NCBI GenBank assembly: GCA_001295935.1
Contig: LJHX01000024.1
Location: 1 to 54,346, forward strand
From: an alpha proteobacterium AAP81b
GTDB taxonomy: Bacteria; Pseudomonadota; Alphaproteobacteria; Sphingomonadales; Sphingomonadaceae
Reading direction: 5' to 3'
Length of the DNA: 54,346 bases
Shown here piece by piece: positions 18,801 to 26,277 of the stretch. Below the pieces are notes generated by a model. The model saw only the letters and a program-made list of their open reading frames with translations, did not search any database and was not told the origin of the DNA. The first letter of the stretch is position 1. The number at the start of each line of letters is the position of its first letter. A program made the position numbers and the translations under genes.

Positions 18801-19545
18801 GTTCGGCAGCCCCAAGGCCGAGCGCCTGGCCAAGATGGCGGGCAGCACGGTCTGGCTGCTCGGCGAACATCTCGTCGACCACCTCGCCGCGACGGCGAAG
18901 GCGCTGCTCGATCTCGACGTCGCGCGCATCGTGGTGATCGCCGACAGCGACGCCGGCGGTGCGGCGCTCAGCGCGGCGATCGATGGTGGCGCGCGCGTCG
19001 AAATCCTCGTCGCCGGCGACAACCTCGAAGCCGCGATGGCCGACGCCCGCGCCCGCTGGGGCATCCCGGCGACGATCGTCTCGACCCCCGTCCGCCCGCT
19101 GCCGACGAAACTCTTCGACGGCGCCGACGCCCTCGACGGCGCCAGCTTCGGCGCCGTCGTCGAGGACAATCTCACCCGGCATTTCCGCGTCGCGCGGCTG
19201 GCATCGCTCTACGACGGCACACAATTGGTGCTGGTCTCCCCCGATGTCGCGATGGGCGACGCCGGCACCGGCGCCTTCGCGCTGGCCAATTTCGTCAAGA
19301 CGACGCTGCACGCCTTCACCGCGACGCTGGCGGTCGAGAATGAGCGCCTCGTCCACGACGTGCCGGTCAACCAGATCAACCTCACTCGCCGCGTCCGTTC
19401 CGAGGAACCGCGCAGCGCCGCCGAGCATGACGAGGAGGTCAAGCGCTTCGCCCGCGCCGTGCTGCTCGCCGGCGCGCCGCTGCCCGACGCCGAGGATTCG
19501 CGCTATCGCGCGCGCATCTACCGCGGGATGTCGCTGACGGTTTAG
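15871..19545 (+). CDS. mcr: Malonyl-CoA reductase, bifunctional (malonyl-CoA to 3-hydroxypropionate)
   Basis: The 1224-residue protein has the same length and layout as Chloroflexus malonyl-CoA reductase (about 1,220). The N-terminal half carries an SDR domain with VTGAAGNLGQS, NNAGSAG, INVSTIFSR and YTVPKAAL, which reduces malonate semialdehyde to 3-hydroxypropionate. The C-terminal half carries a second SDR domain with ITGGSAGIGG (near 587), NNAGISG, LNVSSYFGGEK and DYAVSKSGQRAMAE, which reduces malonyl-CoA to the semialdehyde. Both use NADPH in characterised homologues. Residues 1-20 form an extension absent from Chloroflexus and contain a translated dispersed repeat (PLMPSEVEA, residues 9-17). 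It is co-transcribed with pcs. Homologues are known from aerobic anoxygenic phototrophic erythrobacters. Confidence 0.95.
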   Translation: MADTETPTPLMPSEVEARPPTGRLAGKVALVTGAAGNLGQSIVRRYLAEGATVVLSGRDRARTEAAMAEALADTGMPAARASVVVIDGADAESARAGVAEAVARHGRIDVLVNNAGSAGPKQPLDQLPLSAEDLAALGGADSETVGDAARNIMVVAWNMVRAAADAMGEGGAIINVSTIFSRTQYYARAAYTVPKAALNALSQELARELGPRGIRVNLLFPGPIASERIRSVFATMDARRGDAPGATAEHFFNLMALERAVDGAPRAKTFPTPADIANTCVFLGSDESAAFAGHPFEVTHGMAVPSESASTFLTRPTMRAIDGEGLGVLVSAGSQVDEAIAFARVQVDAGAAVLLGFHAAAAAETAAEQLGDTPGITVAHFPRHDHVAMDAVLADFTAAHCPITGALVLPTRPAGYFTGSLAAAGDAEVERFVDDELEANIAVARTLSRYWQQQPALLHDPRFAFVSNGDDGAGNIYANVLRAALEELIRIWRDESAVDHGHARRARAEWGNQIVRYANTESEGLSFAAGQAARILLEERKVEPINLYLPASIAEATGARKAMVGTAENITGLHLGKVALITGGSAGIGGQVARLLALAGARVMMVARRESELAAARERIVGELEDIGFSGVERRVRTLADVDVADLGSLQRAVDATIAAFGRIDYLINNAGISGAEEMAVDMEVAAWRRTQAANLTSNFALMAMVVPCMKAQGSGYILNVSSYFGGEKYLAVSYPNRTDYAVSKSGQRAMAESMARLLGPEIQINAIAPGPVDGDRLAGLGGKPGLFERRGRLILENKRLNAVHAATIKAIRRGDDVAAILGRLARNDTVQLSHDKATPAEIRELALACARDGDETCTWDRYLLTPPLAAKLLRRLGQGGWLHGTAWAARAESAADDWLLRVPPDDRPWLPAAQIAREAAKVRSGVSTQLHLGKMPTETEVAQATVFFLADRAVSGETFMPSGGLNVERSTTERELFGSPKAERLAKMAGSTVWLLGEHLVDHLAATAKALLDLDVARIVVIADSDAGGAALSAAIDGGARVEILVAGDNLEAAMADARARWGIPATIVSTPVRPLPTKLFDGADALDGASFGAVVEDNLTRHFRVARLASLYDGTQLVLVSPDVAMGDAGTGAFALANFVKTTLHAFTATLAVENERLVHDVPVNQINLTRRVRSEEPRSAAEHDEEVKRFARAVLLAGAPLPDAEDSRYRARIYRGMSLTV
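15896..15922 (+). repeat. 27-bp dispersed repeat arm inside the mcr coding sequence
   Basis: All 27 bases are identical to each arm of the inverted repeat at 49731-49800. The core reads ATGCCGAGCGAAGTCGAGGC. It is translated in frame as part of PLMPSEVEAR, between the start codon and the first SDR domain (TGRLAGK). Only one arm is present here. Confidence 0.9.
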
Positions 19546-19560
19546 TGCCCCAACACCCCA

Positions 19561-19707
19561 GGGGGTAATGCCAGCGCACGCTGGCATCCAGCCGTGCCAC
19601 GCGGAGTCACGTCGGGCTCCGTACTCCAAGTCCGGCGGTCGCCCCGTCAGCGCCGACCATTGCTCCCGCCCCGCAGCTGGATGCCAGCGTGCGCTGGCAT
19701 GACCCCC
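19561..19707. repeat. REPIN-like inverted pair of palindromic repeats
   Basis: The left arm (19561-19592) and right arm (19676-19707) are inverted copies matching at 31 of 32 bases. Each contains a 20-nt near-palindrome built from ATGCCAGCG and CGCTGGCAT around a 2-nt centre. The spacer is 83 nt. It lies directly downstream of mcr and may form a large hairpin in the transcript. No protein-coding content is evident between 19546 and 19757. Confidence 0.85.
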
Positions 19708-19757
19708 GAGGAGGGGCGGTCTCCCTTCGGCCTGCGTGCGCGCCCCTGCGCCAGGTG

Positions 19758-19955
19758 CTATTCGTCACCCGGCCGGCTGGCGCGGCCGAGGCTGATCACC
19801 CGAAGTTCGTCGCGCGTTTCGAGCCGGACAAGGCGCTTCTCATGATCAAGCAGGGCGTCGGTTGCCGACTTCAACTGCTCGGAGTTGCGATCGATATCGC
19901 CGCGCATCTCGATCGTCGTCTTCATCGCCTCGAACAGCTTATCGACGATCCCCAC
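19758..19955 (-). CDS. Small predicted coiled-coil protein paired with an RHH protein
   Basis: This is a 65-residue product starting at GTG 19955, chosen because GGGAGG sits 5-6 nt upstream and the start overlaps the end of the RHH gene by 17 nt. The sequence is charged and helical (around IEMRGDIDRNSEQLKSATD) and ends in LGRASRPGDE, suggesting a short coiled coil. No domain is recognised. The overlap implies translational coupling with the upstream RHH gene. It might be a partner protein of the RHH regulator, but there is no toxin-like motif, so the function remains open. Confidence 0.55.
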   Translation of the reverse strand: MGIVDKLFEAMKTTIEMRGDIDRNSEQLKSATDALLDHEKRLVRLETRDELRVISLGRASRPGDE

Positions 19956-20220
19956 CGCGGCCCTCCCGCAGCACGGCGATTTCATCGAGACGCGCCTGGG
20001 CATAAAGCGTCGCCTCGCTGAGCGTCGTCCGCATCGCGGCGACGGTCTCGGCGAACTGCCCGACAAGTGCCGCAAGCGTCGCTTCGTCGACGCCGGCATC
20101 ATAGGATTGGCTGGCGCGGCGGACATATTCGCCGGTCGACAGCGAATTGGCCCGCGCTCGCGTTTCGATGAGCGCCTTGTCCTCGGGATCGAGGACGATG
20201 GTCATTCTGGCCGTCTTCAT
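19939..20220 (-). CDS. Ribbon-helix-helix DNA-binding protein
   Basis: The protein has 93 residues. The N-terminus (MTIVLDPEDKALIETRARA, then STGEYVRRAS) fits a ribbon-helix-helix domain: one beta strand followed by two helices. The C-terminal half is a helical segment rich in Ala and Glu. Such proteins are usually small repressors that regulate their own operon. The gene leads a two-gene operon with the coiled-coil gene at 19758-19955. Short inverted repeats between 20230 and 20270 in its upstream region could be its operator. It is separated from mcr by the REPIN-like repeat and is convergent with it. Confidence 0.7.
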   Translation of the reverse strand: MKTARMTIVLDPEDKALIETRARANSLSTGEYVRRASQSYDAGVDEATLAALVGQFAETVAAMRTTLSEATLYAQARLDEIAVLREGRGGDRR

Positions 20221-20254
20221 GGCTCAGCTCGCATGTTGCACATGAGTTGATCAT

Positions 20255-20266
20255 ATGACGTGTCAT
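20255..20266. promoter_or_regulatory. Possible operator of the RHH gene pair
   Basis: The inverted repeat ATGAC-GT-GTCAT lies 35 nt upstream of the RHH start. A second inverted repeat, CATG-TTGCA-CATG, is at about 20232-20244. Both are short, so this is a weak call based on position. Confidence 0.3.
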
Positions 20267-20314
20267 TGCGAAGGCAAAGGGGAGAAGGCTCTAACGACGG
20301 AAGCCCGATCAAGG

Positions 20315-21253
20315 CTACGGAATCACCACCCGGCAATCGAGCCCCGTCGGTGTCAGATCGCGTACCACCTTGCCGCCGGTTTCGGCGGGCAGGATGCGGT
20401 CGATGATCATCGATCCAAAGCCCTGGCGGCGCACCGGGGGCGGGGTGACGCCGCTTTCGGTCCAGCGGAAATCCAGCCCGCCGTCTTCGGAGCGGCGGTG
20501 CCATTCGACCGCCAGCCTGCCTTCGGGGACGCCGAGCGCACCATATTTGGCGGCGTTGGTGGCAAGTTCGTGCAGCGCCAGCCCCATCGCCTGGGCGTTG
20601 CGGCTTGAGAGCAGGACGTTGTCGCCCTCGACGCGGATGCGGGCGTCGCCGCGCCCAGCATAGGGTTCAAGCTCGCTGGCGACGAGTTCGCCAAGGCCCA
20701 GGCGTTCCCAGCCGCCGCGCACCAGCAGGTCATGGGCGCGCCCCATCGCGGCGATGCGCGGTTCGAAGGTTCTGAGAAAGTCTCCGACGGTGCCGGCCTC
20801 GCGCGCTGTGCCGCGCGCCATGGCGCCGACCTTGGCGAGAATGTTGCGGACGCGGTGGTCCGATTCCTCGCTGACGGTGCGCAGCATGCGTTCGGCGGTG
20901 ATCTGTGCGGTGACGTCCTGGGTATGCTGCATCAGCGCGATCACCGTGCCGGCGGCGTCGCGCACCGGGCTGTGGCTCGCCGTCCACCAGCGAGTGGTGC
21001 CGCCGATGTTATAGGGGATCGCGTCTACCCGCGCGACGGTACCGGCGAAGGTCGCGGCAAAGGCCTGGCGCACCGGCGCCTGTTGCTCAGGGGGCGCTGG
21101 AAAGACGTCGAAGAGCATCTGGCCAATCATGTCGGCGCAATTGATGCCGACGGTTTCGCCATAGTTGCGGTTGGCGGCGAGATAGCGAAGGTCGCGATCG
21201 ATCACCATCAGCGGCGTCGGCGCCTGGTCGAACAGGCCGTCAAGGAAGTCCAC
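20315..21253 (-). CDS. PAS-domain sensor histidine kinase, HWE/HisKA_2 type
   Basis: The product is about 312 residues from GTG 21253, chosen because ACGGAG lies just upstream and the PAS domain begins at once (FLDGLFDQAPTPLMVIDRD). Residues about 1-120 form a PAS sensor. The phospho-acceptor helix contains ESDHRVRNILAKVGAMARG, and the ATPase domain shows HELATNAAKYGAL and GFGSMIIDRIL, as in HWE/HisKA_2 kinases of alphaproteobacteria. There is no transmembrane segment, so it is probably cytoplasmic. No response regulator is adjacent, so its partner lies elsewhere. PAS kinases of this type often sense light, redox state or general stress; the signal cannot be told here. Confidence 0.85.
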   Translation of the reverse strand: MDFLDGLFDQAPTPLMVIDRDLRYLAANRNYGETVGINCADMIGQMLFDVFPAPPEQQAPVRQAFAATFAGTVARVDAIPYNIGGTTRWWTASHSPVRDAAGTVIALMQHTQDVTAQITAERMLRTVSEESDHRVRNILAKVGAMARGTAREAGTVGDFLRTFEPRIAAMGRAHDLLVRGGWERLGLGELVASELEPYAGRGDARIRVEGDNVLLSSRNAQAMGLALHELATNAAKYGALGVPEGRLAVEWHRRSEDGGLDFRWTESGVTPPPVRRQGFGSMIIDRILPAETGGKVVRDLTPTGLDCRVVIP

Positions 21254-21323
21254 GCAAACTCCGTTTCGCCGCAATCGTGCGTATCGCTGTCGCCAACGCG
21301 GCAGGATCGTTGCGGTTGCGTGG

Positions 21324-21974
21324 CTATGGCGCGATCGGGCGGCAGAGCCGCAGGAATTGCGCGACGGCGCGGCGGGCGCAGGCATCGATCGTCGCCTCGT
21401 CGGGTTCGGGGATCTGGCCGAGCATGCGCTTGAGGTGGAGCTTGCCGCGCGCCAGCGACAACAGCGTTTCGGCGGCAAGCCGCGGGTCGTCGGCGTCGAG
21501 CGTGCCGTCGGCGATCGCCGCGGCGACGATGGCGCTCAGCCGGTCGAGGGCGACCGCCGGCCCGGCTTCGTAAAACATCCGGCCGAGTTCGGGGCGGCGC
21601 CGGGCTTCGGCGGCGAGGATCTGGATCATCCGCACCGCCATGTCCGAGGTGACCAGCCGGATATAGCCGCGGGCGATGGCAAGCAGGCGCTGTTCCAGCC
21701 CGGTGTCCTCGGGGCCTTCGAAGAGCTGGGCGCTCATCCGCGCGCAATTGTCGGTGATCAGCGCTTCGAACAGCGCCTCCTTGCTGTCGAAATAGGCGTA
21801 AAGCGTGCCCTTCGAGCCGCCGAGGCGCGCCGCGACCTCGCTCATCGAGGTGCCTTCGAAACCCTGGTCGAGGAACAGCTCGTGGGCGACGGCGAGGATC
21901 ATCGCGCGGCGTTCGGCGCTGCCGGGGCGGCGGGTTTCGGTGGCGGCGATGGGGGGGGCGGCGAGATGCGACAT
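21324..21974 (-). CDS. TetR/AcrR-family transcriptional regulator
   Basis: The 216-residue protein has a typical N-terminal helix-turn-helix (about residues 24-70: AMILAVAHELFLDQGF, then TSMSEVAARLGGSKGTLYAYF). The C-terminal ligand-binding region resembles the AcrR C-terminal family. It is divergent from an outer-membrane factor/EmrA/EmrB efflux operon, and a clean palindrome lies in the 104-nt gap. This arrangement is classic for a repressor that controls both itself and the efflux operon and is released by a pump substrate. The inducer is unknown. Confidence 0.9.
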   Translation of the reverse strand: MSHLAAPPIAATETRRPGSAERRAMILAVAHELFLDQGFEGTSMSEVAARLGGSKGTLYAYFDSKEALFEALITDNCARMSAQLFEGPEDTGLEQRLLAIARGYIRLVTSDMAVRMIQILAAEARRRPELGRMFYEAGPAVALDRLSAIVAAAIADGTLDADDPRLAAETLLSLARGKLHLKRMLGQIPEPDEATIDACARRAVAQFLRLCRPIAP

Positions 21975-22042
21975 TTGCTCCGCGGCGAGAAAGACCAGCT
22001 TGCCCGGCGCGGCGTTGACCGCGGCGGCGCGCGTCTTTATGC

Positions 22043-22062
22043 ACCGTACCGTACAGTACGGT
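22043..22062. promoter_or_regulatory. Palindromic TetR-type operator
   Basis: The inverted repeat is ACCGTAC-N6-GTACGGT, with an inner perfect palindrome CCGTAC-A-GTACGG at 22049-22061. It sits in the divergent gap between the TetR gene (start 21974) and the efflux operon (start 22079), the expected place for a repressor site acting on both promoters. Confidence 0.75.
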
Positions 22063-22078
22063 CAATCGGAACCCGTCG

Positions 22079-23506
22079 ATGCGTCGCGCCGTCTTCCTCG
22101 CCTTGTTGCCGCTCGCCGCCTGCGCGGCGCCCGGCGGCGATGCCTTGCGGCAACCGCGCGCCGTTTCGAGCCTTGCCGCCGCCAGCCTCTCGGCCGCGCC
22201 GGCGCGCGACTGGCCGACGGGCGATTGGTGGACCGCCTATGGCGACCCGCAGCTCGATGCGTTGATGACGGCGGCGCTCGCCGGCAATCCCGATGTCGCC
22301 GCCGCCGGCGCGCGGCTGCGGCGCGCTGAAGCCGGAATCCGCCAGGCGCGCGCCGCGACCTTGCCGAGCCTTGCCGGCAATGGCGCGGTGGTGGCGCAGA
22401 AGCAGAGCGCCAACCTCGGCATTCCGCCGCAGTTCATCCCGCGCGGCTATAACGACGTCGGCCGCGCCACGCTGGATTTCAGCTGGGAACTCGATTTCTG
22501 GGGCAAGAACCGCGCCGCGGTCGCCGCCGCTGTTTCCGAGGCGCGCGCCGCTGGTGCCGATGCCGCCGCGGCACGGCTGATGATCTCGACCGCGGTCGCC
22601 AGCGGCTATGCCGACCTGGCGCGGCTCGCCGCCGAACGCCGGGTCGCGGCGCAGGCGGTGGCGGTGCGCGAGGCGACGCTCAAGTTGGTCCGGGATCGCG
22701 TCGCCGCCGGGCTCGACAGCCGCGCCGAGGCCGAACAGGCCGCCGCCAATGTGCCGGCGGCGCGCGAGGCGCTGGCGGCGATCGACGAGGATATCGGCCT
22801 GGCCCGCAATGCGCTCGCCGCGCTGCTGGGCGACGGCCCCGATCGCGGCGTCGGCGTCGCGCTGCCCGACGGGGTACGGCTGGCGGCGTTCGGCGTGCCG
22901 GCAAGCCTCGCCGCCGAGCTCATCGGCCGCAAGCCCGAGATCGTCGCGGCGCGCTGGCGCGTAGAAGCGGCTGGAAAGCGTATCACCCAGGCGCGCGCCG
23001 CTTTCTATCCCAACGTCAATCTGACCGCCTTCATCGGCTATCAGTCGCTCGGGCTGGTCAATCTGGTCGATGCCGGCTCGGGGGTCGGCTCGGTCGGCCC
23101 GGCGCTGAGCCTGCCGATCTTCGACGGCGGCCGCCGCCGCGCCGATCTGCGCGGCGCCGAGGCCGACTACGCCGCCGCCGTCGCGCAATATGATGGCGCC
23201 GTGGTGACGGCGCTGCGTGACGTCGCCGATGCGGCGACGAGCGCGCGGGCGCTCGTCGGCCGGCGCGCCGAGGCGGCGGCGGCGCTGGCGGCGCAGGAAG
23301 AAGCCTTCCGGTTGGCGCGGCTGCGCTATGAAGGTGGCCTCAGCGATTACCAGTCGGTGCTGATCGCCGAGGACGCCGTGCTGCAACGCCGCCGGCTGGT
23401 CGCCAGCCTCGCGGCGCGGGCTTTCAGCCTCGACATCGCGCTGGTTCGGGCGCTCGGCGGCGGCTTCGTCGCGGCGCCCGAAGTCGTTTCCCCCACAGCC
23501 GGCTGA
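22079..23506 (+). CDS. Outer-membrane efflux lipoprotein, NodT/TolC family
   Basis: The 475-residue protein has a lipoprotein signal ending in LAACAAPGG (lipobox Cys near residue 15). Two outer-membrane efflux repeats follow, with the family segment DFSWELDFWGKNRAA and later LSLPIFDGGRRRADLRGAEA. NodT-type proteins form the trimeric outer-membrane duct of tripartite pumps. It is the first gene of an operon with an EmrA-like adaptor and an EmrB-like transporter, 19 nt before the former. Regulation by the divergent TetR gene is likely. The ribosome site is weak (GGA). Confidence 0.92.
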   Translation: MRRAVFLALLPLAACAAPGGDALRQPRAVSSLAAASLSAAPARDWPTGDWWTAYGDPQLDALMTAALAGNPDVAAAGARLRRAEAGIRQARAATLPSLAGNGAVVAQKQSANLGIPPQFIPRGYNDVGRATLDFSWELDFWGKNRAAVAAAVSEARAAGADAAAARLMISTAVASGYADLARLAAERRVAAQAVAVREATLKLVRDRVAAGLDSRAEAEQAAANVPAAREALAAIDEDIGLARNALAALLGDGPDRGVGVALPDGVRLAAFGVPASLAAELIGRKPEIVAARWRVEAAGKRITQARAAFYPNVNLTAFIGYQSLGLVNLVDAGSGVGSVGPALSLPIFDGGRRRADLRGAEADYAAAVAQYDGAVVTALRDVADAATSARALVGRRAEAAAALAAQEEAFRLARLRYEGGLSDYQSVLIAEDAVLQRRRLVASLAARAFSLDIALVRALGGGFVAAPEVVSPTAG

Positions 23507-23525
23507 TTTGCCCCGAGGAGCCGCC

Positions 23526-24677
23526 ATGGCCGACGCCGATCCGACCCCGACGCTGCCCCGTTCGGCCCCCGCCGAAGCGCCACCCGCAACCTCGCGCCGT
23601 CGTCGGCTGTTCGGCATATTGGCGGCGGTGCTCGGGGTAGCGGCGCTGGCCTATTTTGCCTGGGATTTCTTCATCGGCTCGCGGCGCGTTTCCACCGACA
23701 ACGCCTATGTCGGCGCCGAATCGGCGACGCTGGCGGCGGAAACCAGCGGCACCGTCCGCGCCATCAAGGTCATGGAAACCCAGCAAGTGAAGGCCGGGGA
23801 CCTGCTCGTCGTCCTCGATCCCGCCGACGCCCGCATCGCGCTCGACCAGGCCGAGGCCAATCTCGCCAGCGCCGAGCGACGCGTTGCCGGCTATTACGCC
23901 AATGATCGCGCGCTCGCGGCACAGGTCACTGCCCGCGGCGCCGAAATCGCCGCCGCCGAGGCCCGGGTGGAAGCCGCGCGCGCCGATCTCGCCAAGGCCA
24001 AAATCGACCTCGATCGCCGTCAGGCGCTCGCCGCCAGCGGCGCCGTTTCGGGCGATGAATTGACCAGCGTTCGCAATCGCTTCGCCGCGGCGACGGCGGC
24101 GCTCGCCGGCGCCCGCGCCGATGCGGCCCAGGCGCGCGCCGGCGTCGGCCAGGCCGAGGGCAGCCAGGCGATCAACGCCGCGCTGATCCGCGGCCGGGCC
24201 GGCGAGAATCCCGAAGTCCGCGCCGCGCGTGCCGCCGTCGCGCGCGCCCGGCTCGACCTCGCGCGCACCGAAATCCGGGCGCCGGTCAGTGGCATCGTCA
24301 GCCGCAAGACCGTCCAGATCGGCCAGCGCGTCGCCGCCGGCACCACCCTGTTGACCGTCGTTCCCGTCGAAAGCGCCTTCGTCGACGCCAATTTCAAGGA
24401 AAGCCAATTGGGCGGCGTGCGCATCGGGCAGAAGGCGACCCTGACCTCCGATCTCTACGGCGGCGACGTCGTCTATCACGGCACCGTCACCGGCCTGTCG
24501 GGGGGCACCGGCGCCGCCTTCGCGCTGATCCCGGCGCAGAATGCCAGCGGCAACTGGATCAAGGTCGTCCAGCGGCTGCCGGTGCGGATTACGCTCGATC
24601 CCAAGGAGTTGCGCGCCCACCCCCTGCGCATCGGCCTGTCGATGTCGGCCGAGATCGACATCGCGGACGCGAACTGA
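23526..24677 (+). CDS. HlyD/EmrA-family membrane fusion protein
   Basis: The 383-residue protein starts at ATG 23526, which follows a GAGGAG ribosome site at 23515-23520; the upstream TTG 23508 is less likely. It has one N-terminal membrane helix (about residues 27-50), then a lipoyl-like segment (TDNAYVGAESATLAAETSG), a long alpha-helical hairpin rich in Ala and Glu, and a beta-barrel part with APVSGIVSRKTVQIGQRV. It bridges the EmrB-like transporter and the NodT-like duct. Its TGA overlaps the next ATG by one base. Confidence 0.92.
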   Translation: MADADPTPTLPRSAPAEAPPATSRRRRLFGILAAVLGVAALAYFAWDFFIGSRRVSTDNAYVGAESATLAAETSGTVRAIKVMETQQVKAGDLLVVLDPADARIALDQAEANLASAERRVAGYYANDRALAAQVTARGAEIAAAEARVEAARADLAKAKIDLDRRQALAASGAVSGDELTSVRNRFAAATAALAGARADAAQARAGVGQAEGSQAINAALIRGRAGENPEVRAARAAVARARLDLARTEIRAPVSGIVSRKTVQIGQRVAAGTTLLTVVPVESAFVDANFKESQLGGVRIGQKATLTSDLYGGDVVYHGTVTGLSGGTGAAFALIPAQNASGNWIKVVQRLPVRITLDPKELRAHPLRIGLSMSAEIDIADAN

Positions 24678-26215
24678 TGGCGAGCGCCCCTCAGGCGACC
24701 GCTGGACCGCCACCGCTGACCGGCGGCGCGCTGTTCGCCGGCGGCGCGCTGCTGGCGCTCGCCAACTTCATGGTGGTGCTCGATACCACCATCGCCAATG
24801 TCTCGGTGCCGGCGGTGGCGGGCGCGCTGGCGGTATCGCCGACGCAGGGCACCTGGATCATCACCTCCTATTCCGTTGCCGAGGCGATCACCGTGCCGCT
24901 GACCGGCTGGCTCGCCCAGCGCTTCGGCACGGTGCGGGTGTTCTGCCTCGCGATGGCGGGGTTCGCCTTGTTTTCAGCGCTCTGCGGCGTCGCGCAATCG
25001 CTGTCGATGCTGGTTGTCTTCCGCGTGCTGCAGGGCGTGTGCGGCGGGCCGATGATCCCCCTCAGCCAGGCGCTGCTGCTGCGCATCTTCCCGCCGCAGC
25101 AGGCGGCGATGGCGATCGGGCTGTGGGCGATGACGACGGTCGTTGCGCCGGTGGCGGGGCCGCTGCTCGGCGGCATCATTTCGGATAACTACCATTGGTC
25201 GTGGATCTTCCTGATCAACGTGCCGGTCGCCACGGTCGTCGCGTTCTTGGCCTGGCGGATGTTCAAGGATCGCGAGACCGAGACGCGCACGCTGCCGATC
25301 GATTCGATGGGGCTCGGGCTGCTCGTCGTCTGGGTCGGCGCGCTGCAGATCATGCTCGACAAGGGCAAGGAACTCGATTGGTTCGGCTCGGGCTTCATCG
25401 TCGGCTGTGCCATCGTCGCCGCGGTCGGCTTCGTGGCGTTCCTGATCTGGGAGTTGACCGCCGAAAATCCGATCGTCGATCTGCGCATCTTCCGCCATCG
25501 CGGCTTCGCCGTCGGTACCGGGGTGCTGTCGGTCGGCTTCGGGGCGTTCTTTGCCAGCGTCATCGTGCTGCCTTTGTGGCTGCAGACCAGCATGGGCTAT
25601 CCGCCGACCTGGGCGGGCTATGCCACGGGTGGCGGCATTCTGGCGGTGTTCTTCTCGCCGCTCGCCGCGCAACTTGTCAGCCGCGTCGATCCGCGCGCGC
25701 TGACCAGTTTCGGCATCCTGTGGTTCGGCATGGTCGCCTTCTGGCGATCGGATTTTACCACCGACGCCGGTTTCTGGCAGATTTTCCTGCCCGGCGTCGT
25801 GCTCGGGATTGGGGTGCCGTTCTTCTTCGTGCCGACGACGCGCATTGCGCTGGCGTCGGTGGCGCCGGCGGAAACTGCCTCGGCGGCGGGCTTGCAGAGC
25901 TTCGCGCGCACCACCGGCGCGGCCTTTGCGGCGTCGCTGAGCACGACCTATTGGGAGGATTCGGCATCGCGCGCCCGCGACAATCTCGTCGCGGCGATGA
26001 GCGACTTTCAGGGCCGCATCGATGCGCTCGTTGCGGTCGGCCTCGGCCCCGGCCAGGCGCTCGGCCAGATCGACCGGCTGGTCCAGCAGCAGGCGGTGTT
26101 GCTGGCGACCGACCGCGTCTTCTTCCTGACAGGCTGCATCTTCATGGTGCTGGCGGGGCTGGTCTGGCTGGCGCCGAAGCCGCCCAATGCCGCCGCGGCG
26201 GTCGCGGCACACTGA
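24677..26215 (+). CDS. DHA2-family MFS drug efflux transporter, EmrB-like
   Basis: The 512-residue protein is predicted to have 14 transmembrane helices. DHA2 signatures are visible: LANFMVVLDTTIANVSVPAVAG in helix 1, GWLAQRFGTVRVF after helix 2, and VLQGVCGGPMIPLSQALLL in helix 4 to 5. With the adaptor and outer-membrane factor upstream it forms a complete tripartite proton-driven pump for hydrophobic compounds. It is translationally coupled to the adaptor (TGATG). Substrates cannot be predicted; control by the TetR gene at 21324-21974 is likely. Confidence 0.93.
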   Translation: MASAPQATAGPPPLTGGALFAGGALLALANFMVVLDTTIANVSVPAVAGALAVSPTQGTWIITSYSVAEAITVPLTGWLAQRFGTVRVFCLAMAGFALFSALCGVAQSLSMLVVFRVLQGVCGGPMIPLSQALLLRIFPPQQAAMAIGLWAMTTVVAPVAGPLLGGIISDNYHWSWIFLINVPVATVVAFLAWRMFKDRETETRTLPIDSMGLGLLVVWVGALQIMLDKGKELDWFGSGFIVGCAIVAAVGFVAFLIWELTAENPIVDLRIFRHRGFAVGTGVLSVGFGAFFASVIVLPLWLQTSMGYPPTWAGYATGGGILAVFFSPLAAQLVSRVDPRALTSFGILWFGMVAFWRSDFTTDAGFWQIFLPGVVLGIGVPFFFVPTTRIALASVAPAETASAAGLQSFARTTGAAFAASLSTTYWEDSASRARDNLVAAMSDFQGRIDALVAVGLGPGQALGQIDRLVQQQAVLLATDRVFFLTGCIFMVLAGLVWLAPKPPNAAAAVAAH

Positions 26216-26277
26216 CGCTTGCGGCAGGCGCGGCGCGGGCGCGGGCCGGGCAGAATGATCCGGCAGGAGGACCCCCG

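Noticed and set aside
19594-19845. Short plus-strand frame across the REPIN-like repeat
   Set aside because: It contains the translated palindromic repeat (WMPACAGMT), a common spurious product, and lacks a ribosome site.
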